From positions 130,111,464 to 130,175,463 of the forward strand of contig NC_072796.1 of assembly GCF_028583425.1 (NCBI RefSeq): 64,000 nt of DNA. The letters are read 5' to 3'. The DNA comes from Eublepharis macularius (Eukaryota; Chordata; Lepidosauria; Squamata; Eublepharidae). The position numbers and the translations under genes were made by a program. Below are positions 8,332-18,912 of this stretch, piece after piece. Each line of letters begins with the position of its first letter. Within the stretch, counting starts at the first letter, position 1. The notes under the pieces were generated by a model. The model searched no databases and was not told the origin of the DNA. It worked only from the letters and a program-made list of their open reading frames with translations.

Positions 8332-10414
8332 TAGGGATGTGTGTTTCGGCATTCAGAATGCTGAAAGAATGCCGAAACAAAAGTGTTTCGGCTTCTTTCG
8401 GGGAATGCTGAAACGTTTCGGAGAATGCCGAAACGTTTCGGGTAGCCGAAAGAAAAAAGCCGAAACGTTTCGGGATTCTTTCGGCTTTCTTTCGGCTTTT
8501 CAATGGGAAAATGCCTCCGTATTCCCGGACGTCTGGGGGAGGCATTTTCCCACCGAATAAGCCCACAATTGGTGGGGACCTTCCTCTAACCCTTCTCTAA
8601 CAACCACCCAAGTTTCAGACAGATTGGACTTTGGGGGGCCATATGGCCCCCCAAAGCAGGTCCCCACATCCTCCCATAAGAAAGCGAAGGAGCAGCATAT
8701 TGTTAGCATGCTGCTGCTAATCTTTCTTCATTATTTCCTATGGGGAAAAAATGAAGAAGCAGGCTTCCTTTGCCAGGGGTGGATTTTGCATGCAAAATGC
8801 CCCCTCACCCTCAGGGGCCCTTCTCCCACCCCTCCTCCCACCCCCCACCAAGGCTCAGCCTGCTCCCACTTGGGGGGCCATTTCATGGCCTCCCCAAGTA
8901 GGTGCTCTAATCTCTACCACTGACAGCTGGGGGAGGCTTGTGTTGCCAGGGGTGGCATTTTGCATGCAAAATGCCCCCCAACCCTCTGGGGCCCTTCTCC
9001 CACCCCTCCTCCCACCCCCCACCAAGGCTCAGCCTGCTCCCACTTGGGGGGGCCATTTCATGGCCTCCCCAAGTAGGTGCTCTAATCTCTACCACTGACA
9101 GCTGGGGGAGGCTTGTCTTGCCAGGGGTGGCATTTTGCATGCAAAATGCCCCCCAACCCTCTGGGGCCCTTCTCCCACCCTTCCTCCCACCCCCCACCAA
9201 GGCTCAGACTGCTCCCACTTGGGGGGGCATTTCATGGCCTCCCCAAGTAGGTCCTCTCAGCCCCTAAAGTCCACCCCTTACAGCCCCACACAAACCCAAT
9301 TCCCCCCAGCTGCCACACACAGACCCAAATCCCCACATTAGCCCCTCACAGACCCAAATCCACCCCCACCTGCCCCACACCCATAACCCCAGGAACAGGC
9401 TGGCAAAGGCCAGCCCTCTCCCTTTGTTCCCTATGCTGGGAACTTCTAAACTCTCTTTCCCTGGGCAATTCTGCACAGCCCAGGGGTGCCACAAATGTGG
9501 GCACAGCAGGGGGGCGCACCAAAGGGCATGATAGAAGTGTACTACACAAAATAATACAACCCACTTCACCGTTTTTGACAGCAGTTGTGTTTGTGTGATT
9601 CTCTGATGTGAAGTGAGTTGTGTTATTTTTATGTAGTACACTGCTTTCATGCCCTGTTGTGCCTTCCTACTGTGTAACCTAAAGCAGTTAAGGAAATAAA
9701 GTGCTTTTGACAGCAATATTTTGGGGTGATTCTCTGATCTTAAGTGAGTTGTGTTATTTTTGTGTAAGATACTGCTGCCATGCCCTTTGGTGGGAGTGGG
9801 AGGAGGGGTGGGAGAAGGGCCCCTGAGGGCTGGGGGGCATTTTGCATGCAAAATGCCACCCCTGGCAACACAAGCCTCCCCCAGCTGTCAGTGGTAGAGA
9901 TTAGAGCACCTACTTGGGGAGGCCATGAAATGGGCCCCTGAGGGTAAGGGGGCATTTTGCATGCAAAATGCCACCCCTGGCAAAGGAAGCCTGCCTCTTC
10001 ATTTTTTCCCCATAGGAAATAATGAAGAAAGATGAGCAGCAGCATGCTAACAATATGCTGCTCCTTCGCTTTCTTATGGGAGGATGGGGGGACGTGCTTT
10101 GGGGGGCCATAACATGGCCCCCCAAAGTTCAATCTGTCTGAAACTTGGGTGGTTGTTAGAGGAAGGGTTAGAGGAAGGTCCCCACCAATTTTGGGCTTAT
10201 TCGGTGGGAAAATGCCTCCTCCAGGTGTCCTGGAAGACGGAGGCATTTTCCCATAGAAAAAAGCCAAAAGAATCCCGAAAGAATCCCGAAAGAATCCCGA
10301 AAGCCGAAAGCCGAAAGAGATTCTTGTTTCGGCTTTCGGCTTTAACGATAGAGAATCTTCTTTCGGCTTTCTACTTTCGGCTATAGCCAAAAATTTTTGG
10401 CTTGCACACCCCTA
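8332..10414. mobile_element. 2.1-kb non-autonomous hAT-type foldback element
   Basis: Termini TAGGGATGTG and CACACCCCTA are inverted, and an 8-bp target duplication (gtccagag, 8324-8331 and 10415-10422) is exact, which fits hAT. The subterminal ~150 bp at both ends are packed with TTTCGGC/GCCGAAA motifs, as expected of transposase-binding repeats. The two arms (8332-~9260 and ~9780-10414) are largely reverse complements. The left arm contains about 2.7 tandem copies of a ~174-bp unit starting at 8773, 8946 and 9121 (CCAGGGGTGG). The centre holds lower-complexity C-rich sequence and two copies of a motif around GAGTTGTGTTATTTTT. No transposase is present. Long open frames inside are by-products of the C-rich repeat. 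Confidence 0.85.
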
Positions 10415-11258
10415 GTCCAGAGTCTAAAATTATCTGGTAGCTCAGGTTTCCAGCATGGCCTTGGCAAATACTGGGAGATTTTGAGGGCAGTGCCTGGAGA
10501 AGTTGGAGTTTAAGGAGGATGAGATGTCTCTTTCACGTGATGCTCTAAGAATGTCCCCTAATCCCTGTGGTAAAGACCATAGAGTCATGGGGACAATCCT
10601 AGAGTGTCACTATGGAGGCCATTTTGAAAGCCATTTTTTCTTATTTATTTACAATTAATTTAGAAAATGTTTTTGCCATCTCTCCAGGAACCATGCGCCT
10701 TAACTTTTTGAAGATTGGGACCAAAAGCGGGGCTTTAGCAGCTGTGGATGGCACTCATGCTAGTGCTGGTTCCATTTGTGGGCTGCTGCTCATGCATTTC
10801 CATTGAAAGAGTACACCACCCCTCTGTAATTCCCTCTCCTCTAGTGCAAAGCAGGTAGATGGACTTAGTCCACAGCAATAGGCTCAATGGCCTTTGATAC
10901 TTCCATGTCTATGATGTAGTAATCATAGGAGCTGAAGTAAGTGATAAAATCATAAAATATTCCTGGATTACCACACTTTAGATTCCCTGTGGGTGTGCAT
11001 GTGTGATCCCAATACTGGAACACTTATGCCAAAAAGCCCTCTGCACACAGAAAACTAACAAACCAGGAAGGCAACACAAGAACCCAATTCCCTGGCATGC
11101 TAGTTTTCCAGAGCAGGGAGAATTTGCCATTGGTTGTCATTCAGATCTGCAGAGTCCCTTCTGAAATGGTACGTTCCACCATGAGACATTTCAAAATTTG
11201 ATGTTTGGCTCCAAGTTACAAGTTTGGGGGGGGGGGGGAAACAACATTTCACATTTAC
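10415..11258 (-). other. HHLA1: HHLA1 intron 7, left part
   Basis: The intron runs 6118-11258. This remainder holds a degraded piece of the GGTTGCCAG-family MITE (about 10447-10620) and a 13-base G run at 11225-11238. Nothing else was recognised. Confidence 0.45.
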
Positions 11259-11315
11259 CTGTGCGACCTGACATGACGCAAATATAGATACAGTCTGTGT
11301 CGTTACTGTGGCTCA
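11259..11315 (-). CDS. HHLA1: HHLA1 exon 7
   Basis: 57 bp, acceptor CTTTCAG and donor GTAAATG. It reads VSHSNDTDCIYICVMSGRT, comparable to human VNQSNESDCIFICVMTGKS. It holds the second conserved cysteine pair (DCIYIC) and sequon NDT. The downstream junction completes Gly before exon 8. Confidence 0.93.
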
Positions 11316-12315
11316 CTGAAAGAGAAACAGATGGTTGGTTGGCATCATTGAAATTCATTCAGATGGAAGGAATGGAAGCTAAAATGCAGAAATTCATTTT
11401 TAATGACTACAGCTAGGCAGGCTAACACATCAGCCGGGGAAAATGAATTTGCAAGTTGTACATCCAAGTACTGCTAGGATGGAATTTTGATAATTTTGTG
11501 GAGTGATGCCAAAGCCAGAGAGACCAATTATACAGTACCGTTCTCAGGTGCCCCAGCTGTCTAATTTTAGTGCCAAAGACATTTTTGTAGCACCTAAGCT
11601 GTCCTCCATTTTTAATGTATCTAGTGGCTGATTTCGCTCCTGTTCAGGAAGCCTTTTGTGCCGTGCTCTCTAAAAATGAAAATCTTGATCTCTATCTGTA
11701 TCCTGCCTATGGACTTCACGGCACTGCATTCAAATCTCCAGTAATTTCTCAAGCCAGAATTGGTAACTCTCCGTTCCCCACACGGCTCAGTTTAAGCCTT
11801 CTCTACTTGGGTGGGGTTTCCTGGCCCAAACACTTCTCTTTACTCAGGCTTTTATATTTTTAAAAAATTGTTTTTAATACTCTGCTTCTACTGCGAGGAC
11901 TCTTTTACAAGGATCATTTTAGACCAATAAATGTTTTATGCTGTTTTTGCTGCTCTGGCTGGATTATAAGGACTGGCTGTTTAATATATTGTTAATGTTA
12001 ATGATTTGTAAACTGTTTTAGGACTGTATCATGTTCTATTTTGTGAACTGCTTCAAGAAGGTTCTTTGGATTGCTAGCATATAAATGTTCTAAAAACATA
12101 AATACATATAAGACATGTGATGTCAGCATGATCTATATGTCCACCCTTGCTCCACTTCATTGTCTACCAGTTTTAAGAGAGTGGGAAAAACGAGATGACA
12201 TCATATCACATGTTTTGTCCACTACACCCGTGGACCGAGGAGATGACACAAGGATGCTGATTTCAGTGGCAGCTACGTGTCACCCAGTATCCCCCAATAA
12301 TGTCTCATTCCAAAC

Positions 12316-12515
12316 TACATACATACATATGTGCTATCAAGTCTCAACTGACTTGGCAACCCCGCAAGGGCTTTCGGGGCAAATAAGAATCAGAGTTGGT
12401 CTGCTATTGCCTTCATCTTTCACTCTTCCTTGGTAGTCCCTCATCCAAGTACCAACCCAACTTCCCTTCAGAGATCTAACAAGATTGAGCTATACCAAGC
12501 TACCTTCTTTCCCCC
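12316..12515 (-). mobile_element. 5S rRNA-derived SINE, degraded
   Basis: Reverse copy. GTGCTATCAAGTCTCAACTG and CGGGGCAAATAAGAATCAG correspond to the body, and AGAGATCTAACAAGATTGAG to the 5S-like head at the right. It is weaker than the pair at 33434-33878. Confidence 0.55.
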
Positions 12516-12702
12516 AACCTATTTAGCTATTATTATAAATCACAACAAATGTTCCTAAAATAGACCAGACATGTCAAAATGTTGTTCCCTTCTGCGCTCT
12601 CCCATTTGACCCAATACCGTTGCTCTAAGTGTCTCACCCTAAAGTGTCAAACTTAACAAACTGGGCCTCAAGTTTCCAATTACTAACAACTACCCATCTT
12701 AC

Positions 12703-12786
12703 CTGAGAGAATGGAAGTAGACTTGAAAATTTCTGTTAGGAAGCTGGTGGAGTTTCCAATGATATCGACCAGCAAAGCTGTAAAAT
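12703..12786 (-). CDS. HHLA1: HHLA1 exon 6
   Basis: 84 bp, acceptor TTTGTCTAG and donor GTAAGATGG. With exon 5 it reads DFTALLVDIIGNSTSFLTEI then FKSTSILS. Human has DFTALLVDIIGNSTSYLTEI then FKSTSILS, so only one residue differs. Sequon NST is present. This strong conservation fixes the gene identity. Confidence 0.96.
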
Positions 12787-13027
12787 CTAGACAAAGAAAA
12801 ACAGGGTTTTTTCTACACAGGAATACACTCATTTGATTTTTCTGTTGTTTGCAGCAGTCGCTAATACAGCCCAGTGGCAATAAGTCTTCTACATGCGGCT
12901 CTTTCCCATATTTCCTCTGCTCCAGTCCCCCAGCAGCAGCCATTCCACCTCACATCTCATTCAGGCTTTTCAGTTTTTTTTAAAAAAATTAGCAATTGAG
13001 TATCATTCTGTATCTGTACAGAGTTAT

Positions 13028-13236
13028 AGGTTTGCCAGCTCCAGGTTAGGAAATTCCTGGAGATTTTGGGGGTGGAGCCTGGGGAGGGATTTGGGGAGGG
13101 GAGAGACCTTTGCAGGGTTTAATGCCATGGAGCCCACCTTCCAAGGCAGCCATTTTTTTCCAGGGGAACTGATCTCTCTTCCCTGGAGATCAGTTGTAAT
13201 TCTGGGATCTCAACCACCTGGAGGTTGGCAACCCTA
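13028..13236 (-). mobile_element. Complete MITE of the GGTTGCCAG / TGGCAACCCT family
   Basis: Ends AGGTTTGCCAGCTCCAGGTT and GGAGGTTGGCAACCCTA are inverted. The interior has CCTGGAGATTTTGGGGGTGG and CTGGAGATCAGTTGTAATTC in family order. It is one of the best full-length copies here and lies in HHLA1 intron 5. Confidence 0.75.
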
Positions 13237-14907
13237 TCAGCTTCTCTGAATTTTTAATTTTCATTTTAAAAGGGGGGGGCTCTCTTTAGCACCTTTCATT
13301 GCAGAGATGTGCTTTTCCACAACAAAAGGGGCTAGAGAGTTTTTTAAAAACTGAAAACTGGGAATACAGAGAACCTGATACATCGATTTTTATAACAATA
13401 TTCAACTGCCTATTGAATAAACTGAAAACCCAACACAGCAGCCATCCACTCTTTTCTATTCTCTTTGCATTAAAGCAGGATCGGGAAAGACTGGAGAACA
13501 ACGGAAGAGGTGATCGCCGGGAGCAGATTTTGCCCAGACTTTCTCCTGAAAGATCACCCTGAAGCAAAAACTAAGCCCCACTTATATAAACCCAGCATCT
13601 TTCTTTGGACCTCAACCAGGGCTGGTTCTTGGCACAAGACACCCAAGTGGCTGCATGGTGGAGGACAGCAGAGATGCACCACAAGGGCTGCGTGGCTCTC
13701 AGTCCCTGGCAGTGTGGGATAGGGTTGTCAGGCTGTGTGGATGAGACAGTTGTGGGTGGGGTCATGGCGGGGCTACAACATCTTCTTCATTACTATGTCA
13801 CTTCTGGAGAAACCCTGGAAGTGATGTAGTGTAGCTCTAGGAATTGTTGGAAACTCTATGGTTTTACCATCGAGGCCTTGCAGTCCTAGTGTGGGAGGAG
13901 GTATAACTTACAGTTGTTGTCACTTCCTGAGTCAGTGCCATTGGCTGGACTACCACTGGAGCTCAGCTCTCAGCTGCCACCAGAGGACAGACATAGCATG
14001 CTTCAGGTAAGAAAGTATCTTTGATCCAGGCCTACTATGGTTGTTATCACGCGTAAATAAAAAAATGCCTTGTAACATTAATAGAGGCTTAATGGGGTGT
14101 TATTTTCTAGGAGATGTTCTTTACCTCCATGCCCTGCACAACTTCAACTGCCTATTTCCACACAATAAGCCTCTATTAAAGGGACAGGACATTTTTTCTC
14201 CAAGCCTGTACAACCTTAAGCCCCACCCTCTGCAGAGGAAGGGAGGTTTGAAGTGAGACTCATGGTGCCTCTGCTAAAGAAACTAAAGCTTCTCCCAAGG
14301 AATCTTGAGAGCTATACTGAGGGGAGAGGCAATGAAGAATTCTCAGCACTCCTCACCAAACTCCCTGGATTCTTTGGAGGAAACCACTGCAGTAGGCCTG
14401 CCAGTTGGCCACCCCCTTCTGTGTGTGCTTCCCCAGCCCCTGCCTCACTTAATGAAGGGGCAGGACTAAATCGGGGTAGGAGGGGGTCAGAGTCACACAA
14501 TGCTGTGATGTCACTTCCAGGTGAGTACCTGCAAGTGACATCATGACATCACATGACACTCTAGGAATTACCCAAATCTCTGTGGTTTTTACCATACTGT
14601 TTTGAAGATTTCCTAGAGAGCCACATGATGCTGTAAAGTGATATCAAGGTGTTAGGCGATGCCATTTCCCCCACTCTTTGCCCACAAATGTTCCTGTTCC
14701 CCCATACCTTCCTGGCTGGCAACCTTACATGAGAGTTAAACTGATATACAATGGAAAGTAAATATATTCTTAATCAAGTCATTTGCATCCCACCGCAATT
14801 CTGCACAACACCATGAAACCTATGGGTGGAATAGGCTGGGCCCTCTCCTTCCTCTCCTGTGATACCGTCTCCCAGGCTATGGCTATCAAGTGTGTTTGTC
14901 CACTCAC
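13237..14907 (-). other. HHLA1: HHLA1 intron 5, remainder
   Basis: Contains fragments of a second MITE family with the phrases GAAGTGATGTAG, CTCTAGGAATTGTTGGAAACT and GTCACTTCC (about 13790-13890 and 14500-14650), also seen at 28110, 41005, 44400 and 45110. No exon was seen besides the annotated ones. Confidence 0.5.
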
Positions 14908-14991
14908 CTGTTAAATCATTTGTCCTGTTGTTTAAGCAGTAACAGTACCTGGTGGGAAATTTAGTGGGGTCGACATTTTTCAAGTTTGAAA
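14908..14991 (-). CDS. HHLA1: HHLA1 exon 5
   Basis: 84 bp, acceptor TTCTTCACAG and donor GTGAGTGG. It reads SNLKNVDPTKFPTRYCYCLN then NRTNDLT, almost identical to human SNLKTVDPAKFPTRYCYCLN then NRTNDLS. It contains a close cysteine pair (CYC) and sequon NRT. Confidence 0.95.
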
Positions 14992-15137
14992 CTGTGAAGA
15001 AAGTAAAGGCAATGCCATGTTTCTACTTCTGAAGTATCTATTTCAGATGTCACCACATTTTTCTGCTGTGCCCACCTTTTGATATAGCTTTGCCCTATAT
15101 CAAGATACCATTATTTTAAGGAGGACATGGTTGAAAG

Positions 15138-15578
15138 CAGGGGTCATTTTGTAGAAAAAGAGCTGGAGGAACTCATTAGCATAACTCATTAGCATAACTC
15201 ATTCGCATATGCCACAACATCACCAGAAATGTGTCATTTGTATAACTGATTTGCATATGCCACACCCCCTGACATCACCTATCCTGGCTGTTTTGGACCC
15301 AATCCTGACCATTCAGGGCTGAAATTGGGCCCAAAATGGCAAAAGGGGGCTGAAAATGGCTGAAAAGGGGCCCAAAATGGTCAGGATCAGGCTGCTGCTG
15401 AGTGGGAGAGTGATCCACCACCTGTCAGAGGCCTGATCCAGGCCGTTTTGGCCCCAATCCAGGACGAAACAGGCTCAAAATGGCCGAGAGTCAGGTTGGC
15501 GGGGCCACCTGACATGTGACCTCTTGAGAGAACTGCCGGAACTGCATTCCTGTGCATTCCTCCTCGAAATGAGCCCTG
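15138..15578 (-). mobile_element. hAT-type non-autonomous element, 441 bp
   Basis: Termini CAGGGGTCATTTTGTAG and TCGAAATGAGCCCTG, with exact 8-bp duplication gttgaaag (15130-15137 and 15579-15586). The interior is built from AATGGC/GGCCAAAATGG-type motifs. It is the same family as 42585-43017 in the opposite orientation. No coding capacity. HHLA1 intron 4. Confidence 0.88.
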
Positions 15579-15734
15579 GTTGAAAGTAGATACACACCCA
15601 TGGGCCTGGGCAGGGAGGGTTATTCAACTTAAAGGGAACAACAGCAGTCAGATAAACAAATAGTAATCATTCAATGCCAGACTATCAAGGAAGGCATTTT
15701 AGAGAGGTGTTTCATCACATGGGAGCATTTCAGA

Positions 15735-15845
15735 TGGGTAACCATGTTGGTTTGTAGCAAAAGAGCAAGATCCAGGTCCAGTAGCACCTTAAAGACTAAC
15801 TAGATTTTCAGGGTATGAGCTTTGGAGAGTCAAAGCTTTCTTCCC
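15735..15845 (-). repeat. Dispersed repeat tail (CTACTGGAC / GGTTACCCAT family)
   Basis: Reverse copy: GATGGGTAACCATGTTGG, CAGTAGCACCTTAAAGACTA and GGTATGAGCTTTGGAGAGTC. The same family occurs forward at 16228-16347, 27725-27865 and 50098-50222. I do not know its parent element. The consensus CTGAAGAAGTGAGC...GAAAGCTCAT is reminiscent of a hammerhead core but is too degraded to claim. Confidence 0.6.
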
Positions 15846-16227
15846 CACATGGGATGACCACATAGGAAGAGTCTGAAAGGGTAAATTTTGGGAGGAGTTG
15901 GGATGACGCTATCATAAACTAACAGGTAATTAGTATAGCAGTGTTCTGAAGAGAAAGCGTGAAAAGAAATTACTTCAATGCTGCAGAAGTCTGGATTGTT
16001 AGAAGGTAGAAAAAAGGAAGGCAGCACATCTCTCAAAATAGTGATATATTGATACACTGGAACACTTTTTTTAAAAAGGGGGGGGGAATGGCTGAAGGAA
16101 AAAAGGTAGGAAAAAGAAAAGTGGCTCCTTTAAAAGGATAGTAGATTTTTCAATTGACAAACTTCCCCCCCCCCCCACATCTGTAATTTTCTGTAAAAAT
16201 GAGGGAAATGGTTTTCTTTCTTCCCAT

Positions 16228-16347
16228 CCCATTGTATCTGAAGAAGAGAGCTCTGAGTCACAAAAACCCTTGCTGGAATAACTATTGTTAGTTTTTAAGG
16301 TGCTCCTGAGGTTCTGTTTTGTTTTGCTACAATAGTCTAGCATGGCT
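16228..16347 (+). repeat. Dispersed repeat tail, forward copy
   Basis: TATCTGAAGAAGAGAGCTC, TTTTTAAGGTGCTCCTGAGG, TAGTCTAGCATGGCTAC in family order. With the reverse copy at 15735-15845 it brackets about 380 bp of HHLA1 intron 4. Confidence 0.55.
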
Positions 16348-16951
16348 ACTGTACAAGTCCTTTCAATTGACAGTCTGCTTCGACTCAGAAGCACATACAA
16401 ACATGAAAAAACCCTCATATCGGCAGATTTTTTTTAAAATGTGGGCTAAGTCTCAATTAACTGCCAGAGGCAAGCAATTTACCATTCAGGTGTATAAAAC
16501 CACACATTAAAAAAACCTATCGGGCTCCCGTAGCCAAAGCAGGTTACATAGCCTGTATGAAAGAGCCTTAAAAGAGGACAGTTTTTCTAAGACGATTGCA
16601 TGCTTGTGGCAGAGCACCAGGGTCATTCCAGGTCACAGCTCATTCTCTTTGTCATCACAATATAACTGCTGGCAATAAAAGGAACCCCCTTTAAAAAAGC
16701 TACCAACTAAAATAGGAGCAGAAATGGCAAAGAAATCAGGTATTAAAAGCACTGTCAAATATAATAGTCTTCATCAGGTACCCGCAGGAGAAGAGAGAAG
16801 GAAGCAGGCCTCTGAAAAGGTCGTCTACAGTTAGGGTGCCACCACTGAAAAGGCCCTGTCTCCAGGCACTAGCTGCCTGACCTCAGAAGGTCTTGAACCA
16901 GAAGAAAAGCCTCTGAAGATGGTTTCTGCGATTTGCAGATTCATACTTAAC

Positions 16952-17035
16952 TGTTGTAGACAACGATGGAAACTTTGTGGAAGGCATACGAACTGTATGA
17001 AGTGATGCTCAGCAAAGAGAAGAACTTTTTGGTAC
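16952..17035 (-). CDS. HHLA1: HHLA1 exon 4
   Basis: 84 bp, acceptor ending CACAG and donor GTTAAG. It reads TKKFFSLLSITSYSSYAFHK then VSIVVYN, matching human SKKFFSLLSVTSYSSFAFHK then FSVAVYN. The phase joins exon 3 (AAA G) and exon 5 (A + TT = Ile). The donor is GTTAAG, a weaker but normal GT site. A 63-codon frame on the plus strand here is only the shadow of this exon. Confidence 0.93.
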
Positions 17036-17664
17036 CTGTGTGGACATATAGGTATAAGTTATCAGTATGTGAACTGTCAAAAGAGAGAAAGATAGTTCCT
17101 GCATATCACCAGTTCTCTACTGTCTTAAACCAAAGTCACCCGTGGCTCTTCGACTGAGGAAGCTCTTCTCCAGTACCTTCTGTCAGGGTTTTTTTTTTTT
17201 AATTGGAGATGGCAGGAATTGAAATGGGACCTTCTACATACAAAGCATGTTTTCTGCCTCTAGGCCATTCTCTTAATATGAACATATGAAATAAGCTCAG
17301 ACTGCTTCGGAAGATTGGTCCCTCTGGCTCCGTAACTCTTTAGGGTCTCCCACTCATGTATCACTGGGGAGGTCAGGAACGGAAGATGGAGTCTTCTGCA
17401 GATGTTCTGCTTACTGAACTCTCCCCCCATACCAACCAATTATAATGTCATCCATTAGGTGTCATAAAGAAATTTCATGGAGTGTATGAAGGAGAGGGAT
17501 CGTGGTGGTCCAAAGACAGAGCACCAACTTTGCTTGCACAGAACCGCTGGTTTCCCAAGACCTTTAACAGACAATGCCTGGGATTGAACCTGTGACCTCT
17601 TGTATTCAAAACCTGCGCTTTTCCACTGAGCCGTGGGACCATCTCAGATCTTTTGAACATTCAA

Positions 17665-17985
17665 AGCTGCCTTAGACAAAGTCAGATCATTGGTCTACTA
17701 AGATTGGCATTTTTTAGGAATGACGGTCTCACCACAGGAGACAAAATACACTTGAATTACACGGGTAATTCAAGTATATTTTATAATTCAAGTGTATTTG
17801 AGTGTAATTCACGGGTAATTCAAGTGTATTTTGTCTTGTGTGGTTTGACCCTGAGTCGCAGCATTTCTCAGGCAGAGGGATACCAACACCTATCTCAGAT
17901 ACTTTACCTAGAAATATAGAAGATCGAACTTGGGACTTTCTGGATACAAAGCAGGCGCTCTTCCACTGAACTACGGCCGTTTCTC
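17665..17985 (-). mobile_element. tRNA-derived SINE interrupted by a MITE
   Basis: AAAGCTGCCTTAGACAAAGTC (3' part, left) and CTTCCACTGAACTACGGCC (tRNA-like head, right) belong to one SINE. The middle is split by the 126-bp element 17725-17850. Confidence 0.65.
17725..17850. mobile_element. 126-bp palindromic MITE
   Basis: Inverted ends GGTCTCACCACAGGAGACAA and TTGTCTTGTGTGGTTTGACC run into repeated AATTCAAGT/ACTTGAATT motifs in the centre. It is related in termini to 56633-57050 (ACCACAT...AATTACAC). Inserted in the SINE 17665-17985. Confidence 0.7.
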
Positions 17986-18058
17986 GCTGTTGTTTTTAGT
18001 AAAGTTCCAATTAGGTAAGTCTTAGCTAGGTTAGTACCTGGACTGGAGAGCCTCCAAA

Positions 18059-18740
18059 TAGGCTTGCCAGCCTCCAGGTCATACACGGTGTAATATGAAA
18101 CAAATAAGTAAGAAACAAACACTGTATTCAGGCTTAAACACTAGCTCCCAAACATCACCCAACAATACCCAGATACAAACAGGTACAATTAACAGCAATT
18201 CAAGAACAGGATGAACACAAAGTCAAGGAGATACGGGCAGCCGGTTATCAAATCCATTTTGACAATAAATCTGATCAGTTTGTATCTTGGTATTCTTGGA
18301 TGGTATACAAGTCTTCTTGGCTTCTTGTTCATTTTTTTTATATTTATTGTATTTATGTGCTTGTATCTTGACATTGTTGTATGATACAGTAGTGTACTGT
18401 TTTCAACAGAGCAACAACATCAGTCACACACAGCAGAAAGTGTATTATTTATTCAATTACATCAGACCTTTCACAAGCAATTGAGGAAACTCTTAAGAAG
18501 TTATTGGGGACTAGTGTTTAAGAATGAAAACGGTGTTTGTTTCTTACTTATTAATCTCCAGGTCATGGCTGGAGATCTCCAGGAATTACAACTGATCTCC
18601 AGGTGACAGAGATCAGTTCCCGCGGAGAAAATAACTTCTTTGGAAGGTGGACTCCACCCTCCCTAAACCCCCACCTCTCCAAGCTCCTCCCCCAAATCTC
18701 TAGGAATTTGCCAACTCAGAACTGGAAACTCTACCTCCAA
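18059..18740 (+). mobile_element. GGTTGCCAG-family MITE split by another element
   Basis: TAGGCTTGCCAGCCTCCAGG on the left continues after 18555 as CTCCAGGTCATGGCTGGAGA, ACAACTGATCTCCAGG and TGCCAACTCAGAACTGG. The 11-bp CTCCAGGTCAT occurs on both sides of the insert (18072-18082, 18556-18566). Confidence 0.7.
18083..18555. mobile_element. 473-bp TIR element inserted in a MITE
   Basis: Near its ends are ~40-bp inverted repeats: AATAAGTAAGAAACAAACAC then GTTTAAGC-like sequence to ACACTAG on the left, and the reverse complement on the right. It is flanked by an 11-bp duplication. About 20 bp lie outside the left inverted repeat and have no match on the right. No coding capacity. Superfamily unknown. 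Confidence 0.6.
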
Positions 18741-18831
18741 AAGTCCCACATTGCTCTAGGTTCTCCAAAGAAAGACCCAGAAGTAGTGTAATAAAAAACC
18801 CAGTGGTAATAGCAGGAGGAGGAGCAACTAC

Positions 18832-18912
18832 CTTTGAGAGCAGAATTTAACATTCCATTTACCAGCTCAGTCAAGTTAATCGCTGCCAGATCGACTGATT
18901 TCGCAGGCAACT
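18832..18912 (-). CDS. HHLA1: HHLA1 exon 3
   Basis: 81 bp, acceptor TTTTCCAG and donor GTAGTTG. It reads ELPAKSVDLAAINLTELVNG then MLNSALK, very close to human ELPARSIDLSALNLTELVNG then MLSRALK. It includes an N-glycosylation sequon (NLT). This is one of the best conserved stretches of the protein. Confidence 0.93.

Noticed and set aside
8339-10390. Several Pro/Gly-rich open frames up to 216 codons
   Set aside because: All lie in the C-rich inverted arms and tandem repeats of the non-autonomous hAT element. The frames are mirrored between arms and have no relation to a transposase.
16228-16347. CTGAAGAAG...AAAGC family tail as a hammerhead
   Set aside because: The core differs from CTGATGA, the GAAA is lost in this copy, and no closing stem I was found. 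Kept only as a dispersed repeat.
16966-17157. 63-codon plus-strand frame that looked gene-like
   Set aside because: It is the complement of HHLA1 exon 4 plus flanking intron. The minus-strand reading matches human HHLA1.
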